A stretch of 6,443 bases of DNA from Gemmobacter sp. (GTDB lineage Bacteria; Pseudomonadota; Alphaproteobacteria; Rhodobacterales; Rhodobacteraceae): assembly GCA_030656535.1 (NCBI GenBank), contig JAUSPL010000625.1, forward strand, positions 1 through 6,443, in the 5' to 3' direction. Numbering within the stretch: the stretch's first letter is position 1; each line of letters starts with the position of its first letter. Shown here piece by piece: positions 1 through 6,238 of this stretch. A program made the position numbers and the translations under genes. A model generated the notes under the pieces. The model worked only from the letters and a program-made list of their open reading frames with translations, did no database searches and had not been told where the DNA came from.

Positions 1-243
1 AGCCCGGCCCAGCCGGATCACCACCGCCCGCAACCCACCGTCGCGCACGATCAGGTTCGACCCGACACCCATGGGAAATATCTGCACTGATGCATCAAGC
101 GCGGACAGGAATTCGCACAGGTCTGCCTCGTCCGCAGGCAAGAACAGCGCGTCGGCCGGTCCACCGACACGCAACCATGTCAGGTCCGCCAAAGATCGGT
201 CCAAGGTGATGGATCCACGGCATGGGGGTAATATCGGGCTCAT
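1..243 (-). CDS. murB: UDP-N-acetylmuramate dehydrogenase MurB, N-terminal part (cut by window edge)
   Basis: MurB is the cytoplasmic FAD enzyme that uses NADPH to reduce UDP-GlcNAc-enolpyruvate to UDP-MurNAc, the second committed step of peptidoglycan precursor synthesis. The visible 81 codons show the start of its FAD-binding domain: LTWLRVGGPAD at residues 21-31, which matches the family's early T-x-R-x-GG-x-A block, and PMGVGSNLIVRDGG at 57-70, the GSN flavin-binding loop. The substrate-binding and C-terminal catalytic parts lie beyond base 1, so completeness cannot be judged. The ATG at 243 is the only usual start in this frame, because an in-frame TGA lies at 273-271 with no ATG, GTG or TTG between. 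No strong ribosome-binding site precedes it. It follows the small membrane protein gene by 48 nt on the same strand and is probably co-transcribed with it. Confidence 0.95.
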   Translation of the reverse strand, partial: MSPILPPCRGSITLDRSLADLTWLRVGGPADALFLPADEADLCEFLSALDASVQIFPMGVGSNLIVRDGGLRAVVIRLGRA

Positions 244-291
244 GGGGGATGTGCTAGCCGGGCGGGCGCGTCATGGCAAGTGCCACGCGGA

Positions 292-525
292 TTATGCCCG
301 GGACGCCGTCCGCCGCTTGCGGTCCACCAGCAAGATGACGCCAAGCCCCAGCGCGACCACCCCCAGAACCGGCCCGAACACATAGGTCAGTGCGCCGACC
401 AGCGGGATCCCCGGGACCACCAGCATCCAGGTCGGCACAAGGCGCCATCCCAGCTGCCTGCGTCCCAGCGCGCAGACCAGCCACACTATGGCAGCCAGTT
501 CAACCACAAGGGCCGCGCCCGTCAT
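292..525 (-). CDS. Small inner-membrane protein of unknown function, DUF2484-like, between murC and murB
   Basis: A 77-residue hydrophobic protein with no assigned function. It has two or three membrane segments (about residues 3-20, 32-49 and 51-67), joined by a basic stretch (GRRQLGWR, 21-28) and ending in a basic tail (DRKRR, 68-72), with no signal peptidase site. In Rhodobacterales a DUF2484 protein usually sits at exactly this place; that is recalled knowledge, and this sequence lacks the C-terminal MFRNP-like motif I associate with the family, so the family call is tentative. I chose the ATG at 525 over an in-frame upstream ATG at 585 because it overlaps the murC stop as ATGA, the same junction as murG-murC, and puts the first hydrophobic segment at the N terminus. 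The coupling to murC suggests production in step with the Mur ligases, and the location suggests an envelope role; both are inference. Confidence 0.75.
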   Translation of the reverse strand: MTGAALVVELAAIVWLVCALGRRQLGWRLVPTWMLVVPGIPLVGALTYVFGPVLGVVALGLGVILLVDRKRRTASRA

Positions 526-1925
526 GCCCGCAACCTGTCGGGCAAGCCATTGGCCCAGGTGCTGATCGTGCCCGCGCCCAGACAAACCACCATGTCGCCA
601 GGTCGGGCCTGTTCACGCACAAGCCGCGCCAGATCGTCTTCATCCAGTATGGCGCGGGCGTGGCGGTGCCCGTGGGCGATCAGCCCCGCGACCAGATCAT
701 CACGGGATGCACCAGGGATGGGGTCTTCACCGGCGGCATAGACCTCTGCGATGGCGACCACGTCGGCCTCGTTGAAACAGGTACAGAAATCTTCAAACAA
801 CGATGCAAGGCGGGTATAGCGGTGGGGCTGGTGCACGGCGATGACCCTGCCTTTGGTGGACTGGCGCGCTGCACGCAGCACGGCTGCGATTTCGACCGGG
901 TGGTGGCCGTAGTCATCGATGATCGTGACGCCGTTCACCTCGGCCACCTTGGTGAAACGGCGGTTGACGCCGCCAAACGCTGCAAGTGCCGCCCGGATGT
1001 CGTCGCTCGACATCCCAAGGTAACGCGCGACCGCAACACCAGACAGCGCGTTTGACACGTTGTGATCGCCCGGCATCGGCAAGGTGCAGCCGTCAATGCG
1101 CAGATCGGACCCTTCGCCTTGCAAGGCGATATCGAAATGCGCGATCCCGTCTTCATAGCGCAGATTGATTGCCCGCACATCTGCCTGGGCATTGAACCCA
1201 AAGGTCACGACCCGCCTGTCGGTAATCCGCCCCACCAAAGCCTGCACTTCGGGGTGGTCGGTGCAACACACGGCCAGACCATAGAACGGGATGTTTGACA
1301 CGAAATCCTGGAACCCCTTGCGCAGGGCATCAAAGGACCCCCAGTGCTCCATGTGTTCCGGATCGATATTGGTGACGATGGCAATGGTGGCGGGCAAGCG
1401 GTTGAACGAACCGTCGGATTCGTCAGCCTCGACGACCATCCATTCGCCCGTGCCTGCGCGTGCGTTCGACCCGTAGGCATGGATCACCCCGCCGTTGATG
1501 ACAGTGGGATCAAACCCGCCCTTGTCCAGCAAGGCCGCGACCATCGTGGTCGTCGTCGTCTTCCCATGGGTCCCCGCAATGGCGATGTTGGACCGCAACC
1601 GCATCAGCTCTGCCAACATTTCCGCACGCCGCACGACCGGAAGGCCACGCAGGCGCGCTTCCTCCAGTTCGGGATTGCCCTTCTTGATCGCGCTGGAAAT
1701 CACGATGACGGCAGCGTCCCCCAGATTATCCGCGCGCTGGCCCTCAAAGAACCGCGCGCCAAGGGTTTCCAGCCGCTGGGTGATCTTTGACGCCTTGGCG
1801 TCCGACCCCTGCACCGCATAGCCAAGGTTCAGCAAGACCTCAGCGATACCTGACATCCCGATGCCGCCGATCCCGACAAAATGGATCGGACCCAGCTGAA
1901 CCGGAAGCTTTGTTGCCGCAGTCAT
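522..1925 (-). CDS. murC: UDP-N-acetylmuramate--L-alanine ligase MurC
   Basis: Cytoplasmic ATP-dependent ligase that adds L-alanine to UDP-MurNAc, the first amino acid of the peptidoglycan stem peptide. At 467 residues it has normal family length and all three Mur ligase domains. The N-terminal UDP-binding domain carries GIGGIGMSGIAEVL at 18-31. The central ATPase domain carries the P-loop GTHGKTTTTT at 118-127, EADESDGSF at 167-175 and TNIDPEHMEHW at 185-195. The GDHNVSNALSG block is at 286-296. The C-terminal domain carries RRF at 322-324, DDYGHHPVEI at 337-346 and HQPHRYTR at 365-372. Nothing essential is missing. The ATG at 1925 overlaps the murG stop by 4 nt (ATGA) and has an AAGGG ribosome-binding site 6 nt upstream, inside the end of murG. 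Its own stop overlaps the next gene in the same way. Confidence 0.98.
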   Translation of the reverse strand: MTAATKLPVQLGPIHFVGIGGIGMSGIAEVLLNLGYAVQGSDAKASKITQRLETLGARFFEGQRADNLGDAAVIVISSAIKKGNPELEEARLRGLPVVRRAEMLAELMRLRSNIAIAGTHGKTTTTTMVAALLDKGGFDPTVINGGVIHAYGSNARAGTGEWMVVEADESDGSFNRLPATIAIVTNIDPEHMEHWGSFDALRKGFQDFVSNIPFYGLAVCCTDHPEVQALVGRITDRRVVTFGFNAQADVRAINLRYEDGIAHFDIALQGEGSDLRIDGCTLPMPGDHNVSNALSGVAVARYLGMSSDDIRAALAAFGGVNRRFTKVAEVNGVTIIDDYGHHPVEIAAVLRAARQSTKGRVIAVHQPHRYTRLASLFEDFCTCFNEADVVAIAEVYAAGEDPIPGASRDDLVAGLIAHGHRHARAILDEDDLARLVREQARPGDMVVCLGAGTISTWANGLPDRLRA

Positions 1926-3016
1926 GTCTTACCCTTTTCCGCCAGCTCTTCGACCAGCGCCACAAGTCGTTCCGTTGCATCCGCTCGCCCGAAGGCCAGC
2001 GCGTTATGTGCCATTTTCACCGCGCCACGCGGGTTTTCCAGCACGGTGGTCATCTGGGCCGTCAGGGTCGCGACATCGGCCTGCGCCTCGGGAACCAGGA
2101 TTGCAGCGCCGGCATCGACCAGACCACGCGCGTTGGCCGTCTGATGGTCGGCGGTCGCCGCAGCATAGGGGATCAGGATAGAAGGCCGCCCGATGACCGA
2201 AATATCCGCGACCGATGACGCGCCCGCACGGGAAATCACCAACTGTGCCTCGGACAGGCGGCGCGGCACATCCGCAAAGAACGGCTCCACCTCGGCGCGA
2301 ATACCCGCATCCGCATAGGCAGCCGCTACGCGGTCGTGATCTTCGATCCGGGCCTGATGGGCCACGCGCAAGTTGCGGCGCAGGCCATCGGGCAAAGCGG
2401 CAATCGCGGCAGGCACCACATCCGACAGGATGCGCGCGCCCTGGGACCCCCCGATCACCAGCACCTCCATAGGATAGTCGCCGGGCGGGATATAGGGTGC
2501 GCCCGCACGGTCCAGCACGGCCTGCCGCACCGGATTGCCCGTGTGAACGCCCTGCACCCCGTCCGGCAGGGTGGTGGGCGACGTTCCGCAGGCGACGCGG
2601 TCCACCCTGGTTGAAAACAGCTGATTGACCCGGCCCAGCACGCCGTTTTGTTCATGGATCATGCGTGGAAGCCGCAGCAACGTGGCCGCCGACAAGGCCG
2701 GAATCGACGGATAGCCACCAAAGCCCACCACGACAGCGGGCCGATCGCGCCACATCCCGAAAACCGCGCGCATCACGCCGCCCGCAATCAGAAACGGCGC
2801 GATCATTCTGGCCACCACACCGCCGCGTGCAAACGTGGCAGATGTCACCTGTTCAACCTTGACCGCCGCGGGAAATCCGCCCGCATAGCGCGCCCCGCGG
2901 GGGTCCGTTGACAGCTTGACCCGCCAGCCGCGCGCGACCATTGCCTCGGCCAGCGCCTGCGCGGGAAACATGTGCCCCCCGGTGCCGCCCGCAGCAATCA
3001 ACAGCAACGGTGCCAT
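1922..3016 (-). CDS. murG: Lipid II synthase: UDP-GlcNAc:undecaprenyl-PP-MurNAc-pentapeptide GlcNAc transferase MurG
   Basis: Membrane-associated GT-B glycosyltransferase (family GT28) that moves GlcNAc from UDP-GlcNAc onto lipid I to make lipid II on the cytoplasmic face. The 364-residue protein has the usual length and three glycine-rich loops: GGTGGHMFPA at 10-19, GFGGYPSIP at 98-106 and GGSQGA at 189-194. It also has HEQNGVLGRVN at 121-131, GNPVR at 160-164, SRAGASSVADI at 262-272 (UDP-GlcNAc binding region) and PYAAATADHQTANA at 283-296. The reading frame stays open upstream to 3217, but the ATG at 3016 is the right start: MAPLLLIAAGGTGGH is the classic MurG N terminus, and this ATG shares its A with the ftsW stop (TGATG). 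Extra upstream residues would only be a shadow of ftsW. The 3' end overlaps murC by 4 nt. Confidence 0.98.
   Translation of the reverse strand: MAPLLLIAAGGTGGHMFPAQALAEAMVARGWRVKLSTDPRGARYAGGFPAAVKVEQVTSATFARGGVVARMIAPFLIAGGVMRAVFGMWRDRPAVVVGFGGYPSIPALSAATLLRLPRMIHEQNGVLGRVNQLFSTRVDRVACGTSPTTLPDGVQGVHTGNPVRQAVLDRAGAPYIPPGDYPMEVLVIGGSQGARILSDVVPAAIAALPDGLRRNLRVAHQARIEDHDRVAAAYADAGIRAEVEPFFADVPRRLSEAQLVISRAGASSVADISVIGRPSILIPYAAATADHQTANARGLVDAGAAILVPEAQADVATLTAQMTTVLENPRGAVKMAHNALAFGRADATERLVALVEELAEKGKT
1932..1936 (-). promoter_or_regulatory. Ribosome-binding site of murC
   Basis: AAGGG on the minus strand, 6 nt before the murC ATG and inside the last codons of murG. It supports the 1925 start and re-initiation at the ATGA overlap. 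Confidence 0.6.
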
Positions 3017-4182
3017 CACCGCCCCCGCCGCAAGAAGATATCCCCGATCTCGCCTTGCGGCCTGGTGCGGGTCAGCGCCAACAGCGCCCCAACGGTGATC
3101 CCGGCGGCAATCACCGACGACCCGCCATAGGACACGAAAGGCAGCGTCATCCCTTTGGCAGGCAGCAGACGCACCGCAACGCCCATGTTGATGATCGCCT
3201 GAGTACCCAGGATACACGCAAGTCCCGCCCCCGCAAGCCGCGCAAACGGATCACGTTCGCGCACCAACCGAAACAGCGACCGAACGACAATGGTGGCATA
3301 AAGCGCAAGGATCACCAGTACCAGCACCAGACCGTATTCCTCGGCCGCGACGGCGATGATGAAGTCTGTGTGGGCATCGGGCAGTTGCCACTTCACCTGC
3401 CCCTCACCCACGCCAGTGCCAAAGAACCCGCCCTGCTGGATCGCGTTGGCGGCATAGCCAAGCTGGGTGTTGGCATCGACCTCTGCGGCCAGAAATCCGT
3501 CGATGCGCCGGGCAAAGTGCTCTGATGACGAATAGGCCAGAATGCCCCCACCCGCGACAAGCGCCCCGATGACGCACAAAAGCGCGATGGGTGCACCCCC
3601 AATGAAATAGATCACGCCCCAGGAAAACAGCACCAGCGACGCCTGGCCAAAGTCAGGCTGCAAGGCCAGAAGCAGTACGACCAGGATGGCAAAGCCAAAC
3701 GACAACGACCTGCCGGGCGGACCGTTGATTTCTTGTCCTGCTGAAATCAGCCATGCTGAAAACACCACGAATGCGGGCTTCAGAAACTCGGACGGCTGCA
3801 ATGACACCCCTGCAAGGCTGAACCAGCGAATGGCACCCTTGCCATGGTCGGTTCCGACAAACGGCAGCACCATAAGCGCCCCCAAGGCACAAATGAATGC
3901 AAGCGACCCAAAACGCCGGATCTGTCGCGGGGTCATCATCGACATGCCGATGATCAACGAGAGCGCGATCGACCCGAACAGGGCCTGCCGTTCAACGTAA
4001 TAGAACGAGGGCAGATTGTTGCGCTGCGCCAAGGGCACCGAGGCCGCCAGCCCCAGCAGCAATCCCAACGCGAACAGCACAAAGGCTGCGGTCAGGGACC
4101 ATCGGTCGATGGTCCGCCACCAGCGTGGAAGAATAGGATCACCCGCCCGAATGGGCACAGTGCCATGCACCATTTCCGTCAT
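3016..4182 (-). CDS. ftsW: SEDS-family septal peptidoglycan polymerase FtsW
   Basis: Integral membrane glycosyltransferase of the SEDS family that polymerises lipid II at the division septum together with its cognate class B PBP (FtsI). The 388 residues contain about ten hydrophobic segments, beginning near residue 30 after a cytoplasmic N-terminal tail with a WWR motif (21-23). Family signatures are GAIRWFSLAGVSLQPSEF at 116-133, LQPDFGQAS at 174-182, PDAHTDFI at 268-275 and LPFVSYGGSS at 347-356. D273 in the HTDF motif corresponds, as far as I can judge by eye, to the aspartate essential for SEDS polymerase activity. FtsW is chosen over RodA because of the tight link to murG and murC and the HTDFI/KGMTLP context. 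The ATG at 4182 is preferred, with a weak purine-rich leader; the ATG at 4173 (residue 4) is a possible alternative. It is the first gene after a 422-bp gap. Confidence 0.97.
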   Translation of the reverse strand: MTEMVHGTVPIRAGDPILPRWWRTIDRWSLTAAFVLFALGLLLGLAASVPLAQRNNLPSFYYVERQALFGSIALSLIIGMSMMTPRQIRRFGSLAFICALGALMVLPFVGTDHGKGAIRWFSLAGVSLQPSEFLKPAFVVFSAWLISAGQEINGPPGRSLSFGFAILVVLLLALQPDFGQASLVLFSWGVIYFIGGAPIALLCVIGALVAGGGILAYSSSEHFARRIDGFLAAEVDANTQLGYAANAIQQGGFFGTGVGEGQVKWQLPDAHTDFIIAVAAEEYGLVLVLVILALYATIVVRSLFRLVRERDPFARLAGAGLACILGTQAIINMGVAVRLLPAKGMTLPFVSYGGSSVIAAGITVGALLALTRTRPQGEIGDIFLRRGR

Positions 4183-4217
4183 GGGAAGCCGCCTGTATCT
4201 GTCGCCGAATTACTGCC

Positions 4218-4246
4218 GATTGCCCGGTTTTCCGGGTCTATGTCAA
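4218..4246 (-). promoter_or_regulatory. Candidate sigma-70 promoter for ftsW-murG-murC, with overlapping inverted repeat
   Basis: On the minus strand a perfect TTGACA (4246-4241) is followed after 17 bp by GCAATC (4223-4218), a poor -10 box. Transcription would begin about 30 nt before the ftsW ATG. The spacer contains CCCGG-AAAA-CCGGG (4236-4223), a perfect 5-bp dyad that could be an operator or simply a small hairpin. The -35 match and position support the call; the weak -10 argues against it. Confidence 0.35.
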
Positions 4247-4521
4247 AGACTAGCCAAAATTGCGACACAAAGCCAGAGGAAAGCTTTGGCCTCGTGGTCG
4301 GTCAACGGGATTTGACGCGGGTGGATCACCGCATCATCATTCCTGCACCACAAGGGAAAACCGGTCGCAGGACAGCCCCCAGACTGCGTATCGACATGGG
4401 CTGCGCCGCAATCACCAAGCCGTGATCACTGCCAAAAGCGCGCCCGCCTGCCGCAAAGGGAATAACCCGGCCACCAATCGTTTGCGCGCGCAGCCGGAGA
4501 CCTTGCAGGCAAAGAAACCAT

Positions 4522-4554
4522 CAGGCGGCGCGTGGTATGTTACCCGCCGCCCTG
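4522..4554 (-). terminator. Candidate intrinsic terminator after murD
   Basis: In the murD transcript, GGCGGCG (4551-4545) pairs with CGCCGCC (4530-4524). Two more outer pairs form across a one-base bulge, and a nested GGTA/TACC stem closes on a 3-nt loop. The hairpin starts about 50 nt after the murD stop and is followed by ATGGTTTCTTT, a modest U-rich tail. The opposite strand has no T-run, so the structure fits termination of murD. The broken T-tract keeps this tentative. Confidence 0.45.
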
Positions 4555-4581
4555 AACCCGTGCGGACGTCATGAGGTTTGC

Positions 4582-4610
4582 CCTCAGACCTCAGACCTCA
4601 GACCTCAGAC
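4582..4610. repeat. Four-copy 7-bp tandem repeat spanning the murD stop codon
   Basis: Four perfect head-to-tail copies of CCTCAGA on the plus strand (4582-4609, plus one further base), reading TCTGAGG on the murD strand. The first copy in the murD direction contains the murD stop TGA (4607-4605). Because 7 is not a multiple of 3, the successive TGAs fall in all three frames. Changes in copy number would not alter MurD. Confidence 0.95.
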
Positions 4611-6008
4611 GGTCAGCATCGCCTGGACCCGTGCAGTAAAGTCCTCGCCGCGCTTTTCAAAGTTCGGATACTGATCAAAGCTGGCTGCGGCGGGGGCCAA
4701 CAACACCACGTCACCGGATTGGGCTTCGCTGGCGGCGCTGGCAACAGCGCGGTCCATCGTTTCGCAGATCTCGTAAGGTGTGGCGCCAAGCTGCAGCGCA
4801 AAGTCACGGGCCGAATGCCCGATCAGATAGGCCTTGACCACGGTCCCCAGATGCGGCGCAAGGGCTGAAATGCCACCTTCCTTGCCCATCCCCCCCGCGA
4901 TCCAGCGGATGCGCGGGAAAGCCTGCAGCGCCTTGGCTGCGCTGTCGACGTTGGTGGCCTTGCTGTCGTTCACAAACCGCACCCCGCCGCGTTCGCCAAT
5001 GGTCTGGCTGCGATGCGGCAAACCGCCAAAGCTGTGCAGAGCAGCCTCGACATCGCGCGGCGACATGCCAAGGCTGCGCGTCGCGGCATAGGCCGCGCAG
5101 GCGTTCTGGTGGTTGTGGGCGCCAGGCAAACCCTGCACCTCGCGCAGGTCAATCGAGGCAACTTGCCGCCCCTTGCGCCATTCAGACAAGAACCCCTTGC
5201 GCGCAAAAACCGACCAGCCAAAGGTTTCCAGCTTTTGCCCGGAGGATATGCGGATCACGCGGTCGTCGGTCGGACCTTCAGACATCTGTCCGGCCAGAAA
5301 CACGCCCTCGGGTTCGTCCACGCCAATCACTGCACGGTCTGGGCCACCTTCTGCGAACAACCGCCGCTTGGCGGCAAAATAGCCGCCCAGCCCGTTGTGA
5401 CGGTCCAGATGATCTGGCGACAGATTGGTGAAGACAGCCACGTCAGGCGTAAGCGCGCGGGCAAGGTCTGTCTGATAGGAAGACAGTTCCAACACCACGA
5501 CCTCGCCGTCCCGCGCGGGATCAAGGTCCAGCACGCCGCGACCAATATTGCCCGCCATCTGGGTCGGGCGGCCAGCCTCGGACAGAATGTGGTGGATCAA
5601 CGCGGTCGTTGTCGATTTTCCGTTCGACCCGGTGATTGCGACAACGCGGGGGGCAGTGTCGAAAACATCCCAGTCTTCCGTCGCGAATGAGCGGAAAAAC
5701 AGGCCGATGTCATTGTCCACCGGAATACCCGCCGCCATGGCCCGGGCGATCACCGGGTGCGGCGCGGGATAGAGATGCGGAATACCCGGACTGACCACCA
5801 GAAGCGACAGACCCAAAAGCGTCTGGTCGCGGGTCAGATCCTGCGGTTCAAACCCTGCCTCGCGCGCCTTGTCGCGGCTTTCGCCGCTGTCGTCCCACAC
5901 CACTGGATCGGCCCCGCCCGCAAGCAGCGCCCGCGCGGCCGCAAGGCCCGAGCGCCCCAGACCCAGCACCCCGACTTTGCGCCCGTCATATCCGGTTACT
6001 GGAATCAT
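4605..6008 (-). CDS. murD: UDP-N-acetylmuramoyl-L-alanine--D-glutamate ligase MurD
   Basis: Cytoplasmic ATP-dependent ligase that adds D-glutamate to UDP-MurNAc-L-Ala, the step after MurC. The 467 residues have normal length and all three domains. The N-terminal UDP-binding fold carries GLGRSG at 16-21 and SPGIP at 73-77. The P-loop ITGSNGKSTTT is at 125-135, ELSSYQ at 174-179, and TNLSPDHLDRH at 194-204. K214 in FAAKRRLF is probably the lysine that is carbamylated in the family. GAHNHQNACAA is at 296-306. The C-terminal domain carries LPHRSQ at 330-335, NDSKATN at 347-353 and SFDQYPNFEKRGEDF at 443-457. The frame is open upstream to 6260, but the ATG at 6008 is clearly the start: it has an AGGAG box 6 nt upstream and IPVTGYDGRKVGVLGLGRSG is the expected N terminus. 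It is separated from ftsW by 422 bp, and mraY, its usual upstream partner, is not seen. Confidence 0.98.
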   Translation of the reverse strand: MIPVTGYDGRKVGVLGLGRSGLAAARALLAGGADPVVWDDSGESRDKAREAGFEPQDLTRDQTLLGLSLLVVSPGIPHLYPAPHPVIARAMAAGIPVDNDIGLFFRSFATEDWDVFDTAPRVVAITGSNGKSTTTALIHHILSEAGRPTQMAGNIGRGVLDLDPARDGEVVVLELSSYQTDLARALTPDVAVFTNLSPDHLDRHNGLGGYFAAKRRLFAEGGPDRAVIGVDEPEGVFLAGQMSEGPTDDRVIRISSGQKLETFGWSVFARKGFLSEWRKGRQVASIDLREVQGLPGAHNHQNACAAYAATRSLGMSPRDVEAALHSFGGLPHRSQTIGERGGVRFVNDSKATNVDSAAKALQAFPRIRWIAGGMGKEGGISALAPHLGTVVKAYLIGHSARDFALQLGATPYEICETMDRAVASAASEAQSGDVVLLAPAAASFDQYPNFEKRGEDFTARVQAMLTV

Positions 6009-6014
6009 TGCCCG

Positions 6015-6019
6015 CTCCT
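6015..6019 (-). promoter_or_regulatory. Ribosome-binding site of murD
   Basis: AGGAG on the minus strand, 6 nt before the ATG at 6008. It is the strongest ribosome-binding site in the window and settles the murD start against the longer open frame. Confidence 0.85.
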
Positions 6020-6137
6020 GCCTGACTGATTGCGGGATTGTCTCACCCCGCCGACCCACAGCGATACTGAAGAATCCAGCCCGGCGAAAGGGGCGCGCGC
6101 GTATCCGGCACGGCGATGTGGTCACAGGCCCACCACC

Positions 6138-6192
6138 AAGCCGCGACATCTGCGGCTTTTGCCCGGCTTGCTGAGACGCAGGATGTCGCGGC
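6138..6192. repeat. 11-bp inverted repeat with an overlapping alternative hairpin upstream of murD
   Basis: GCCGCGACATC (6140-6150) is the exact reverse complement of GATGTCGCGGC (6182-6192), with 31 nt between. The left copy also takes part in a local hairpin, AAGCCGC (6138-6144) with GCGGCTT (6152-6158). One arm can therefore pair either way but not both ways. On the plus strand the small hairpin is followed by only TT before a G, and no gene is known to end there. It lies 130-184 nt before the murD start. No clear promoter was found in 6009-6238, which otherwise appears non-coding. Confidence 0.6.
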
Positions 6193-6238
6193 CAGCCGAT
6201 CTGACAAGCCCTTTCTATGACCAGGACGTTTGCCCCGC

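Larger units (their letters stand above)
4183..4604. other. Non-coding gap between murD and ftsW
   Basis: A 422-bp stretch with no convincing gene on either strand. Seen from the murD side, it holds three further copies of the 7-bp stop-codon repeat, a strong compound hairpin (4522-4554), the 8-bp palindrome GTGATCAC (4422-4429), a 6-bp-stem hairpin (4268-4288), and a TTGACA box with an adjacent inverted repeat (4218-4246) ahead of ftsW. A minus-strand stretch free of stops (4520-4326, 64 codons) has no usual start until residue 44 and matches nothing I recognise. The gap breaks an otherwise overlapping gene string and probably separates two transcription units. Confidence 0.6.

Noticed and set aside
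390..1055. Long plus-strand open frame (221 codons) opposite murC, and a similar one at 5013-5690 opposite murD
   Set aside because: They are antisense shadows of clear Mur ligase genes in high-GC DNA, with basic, low-complexity translations and no recognisable domain.
3017..3217. 67-residue N-terminal extension of the MurG frame
   Set aside because: It overlaps the ftsW C terminus in another frame and precedes the canonical MAPLLLIAAGGTGGH start; the TGATG junction fixes the true start.
4268..4288. CAAAGC/GCTTTG hairpin as a terminator or riboswitch element
   Set aside because: The 6-bp, AT-containing stem with no T-tail and no wider conserved structure is too weak to name.
4326..4520. Minus-strand stretch of 64 codons without stops in the murD-ftsW gap
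   Set aside because: There is no ATG until residue 44, no ribosome-binding site, and no family I recognise; the length is unremarkable for high-GC DNA.
4260..4574. Plus-strand open frame of 104 codons in the intergenic gap
   Set aside because: It starts inside the gap without a ribosome-binding site, its translation is rich in R, P and A, and it shows no domain; it is consistent with chance.
6138..6160. Plus-strand hairpin AAGCCGC-N7-GCGGCTT ending in TTTT, as an intrinsic terminator
   Set aside because: Part of the T-run belongs to the stem, leaving only two unpaired Ts, and no plus-strand gene ends here.
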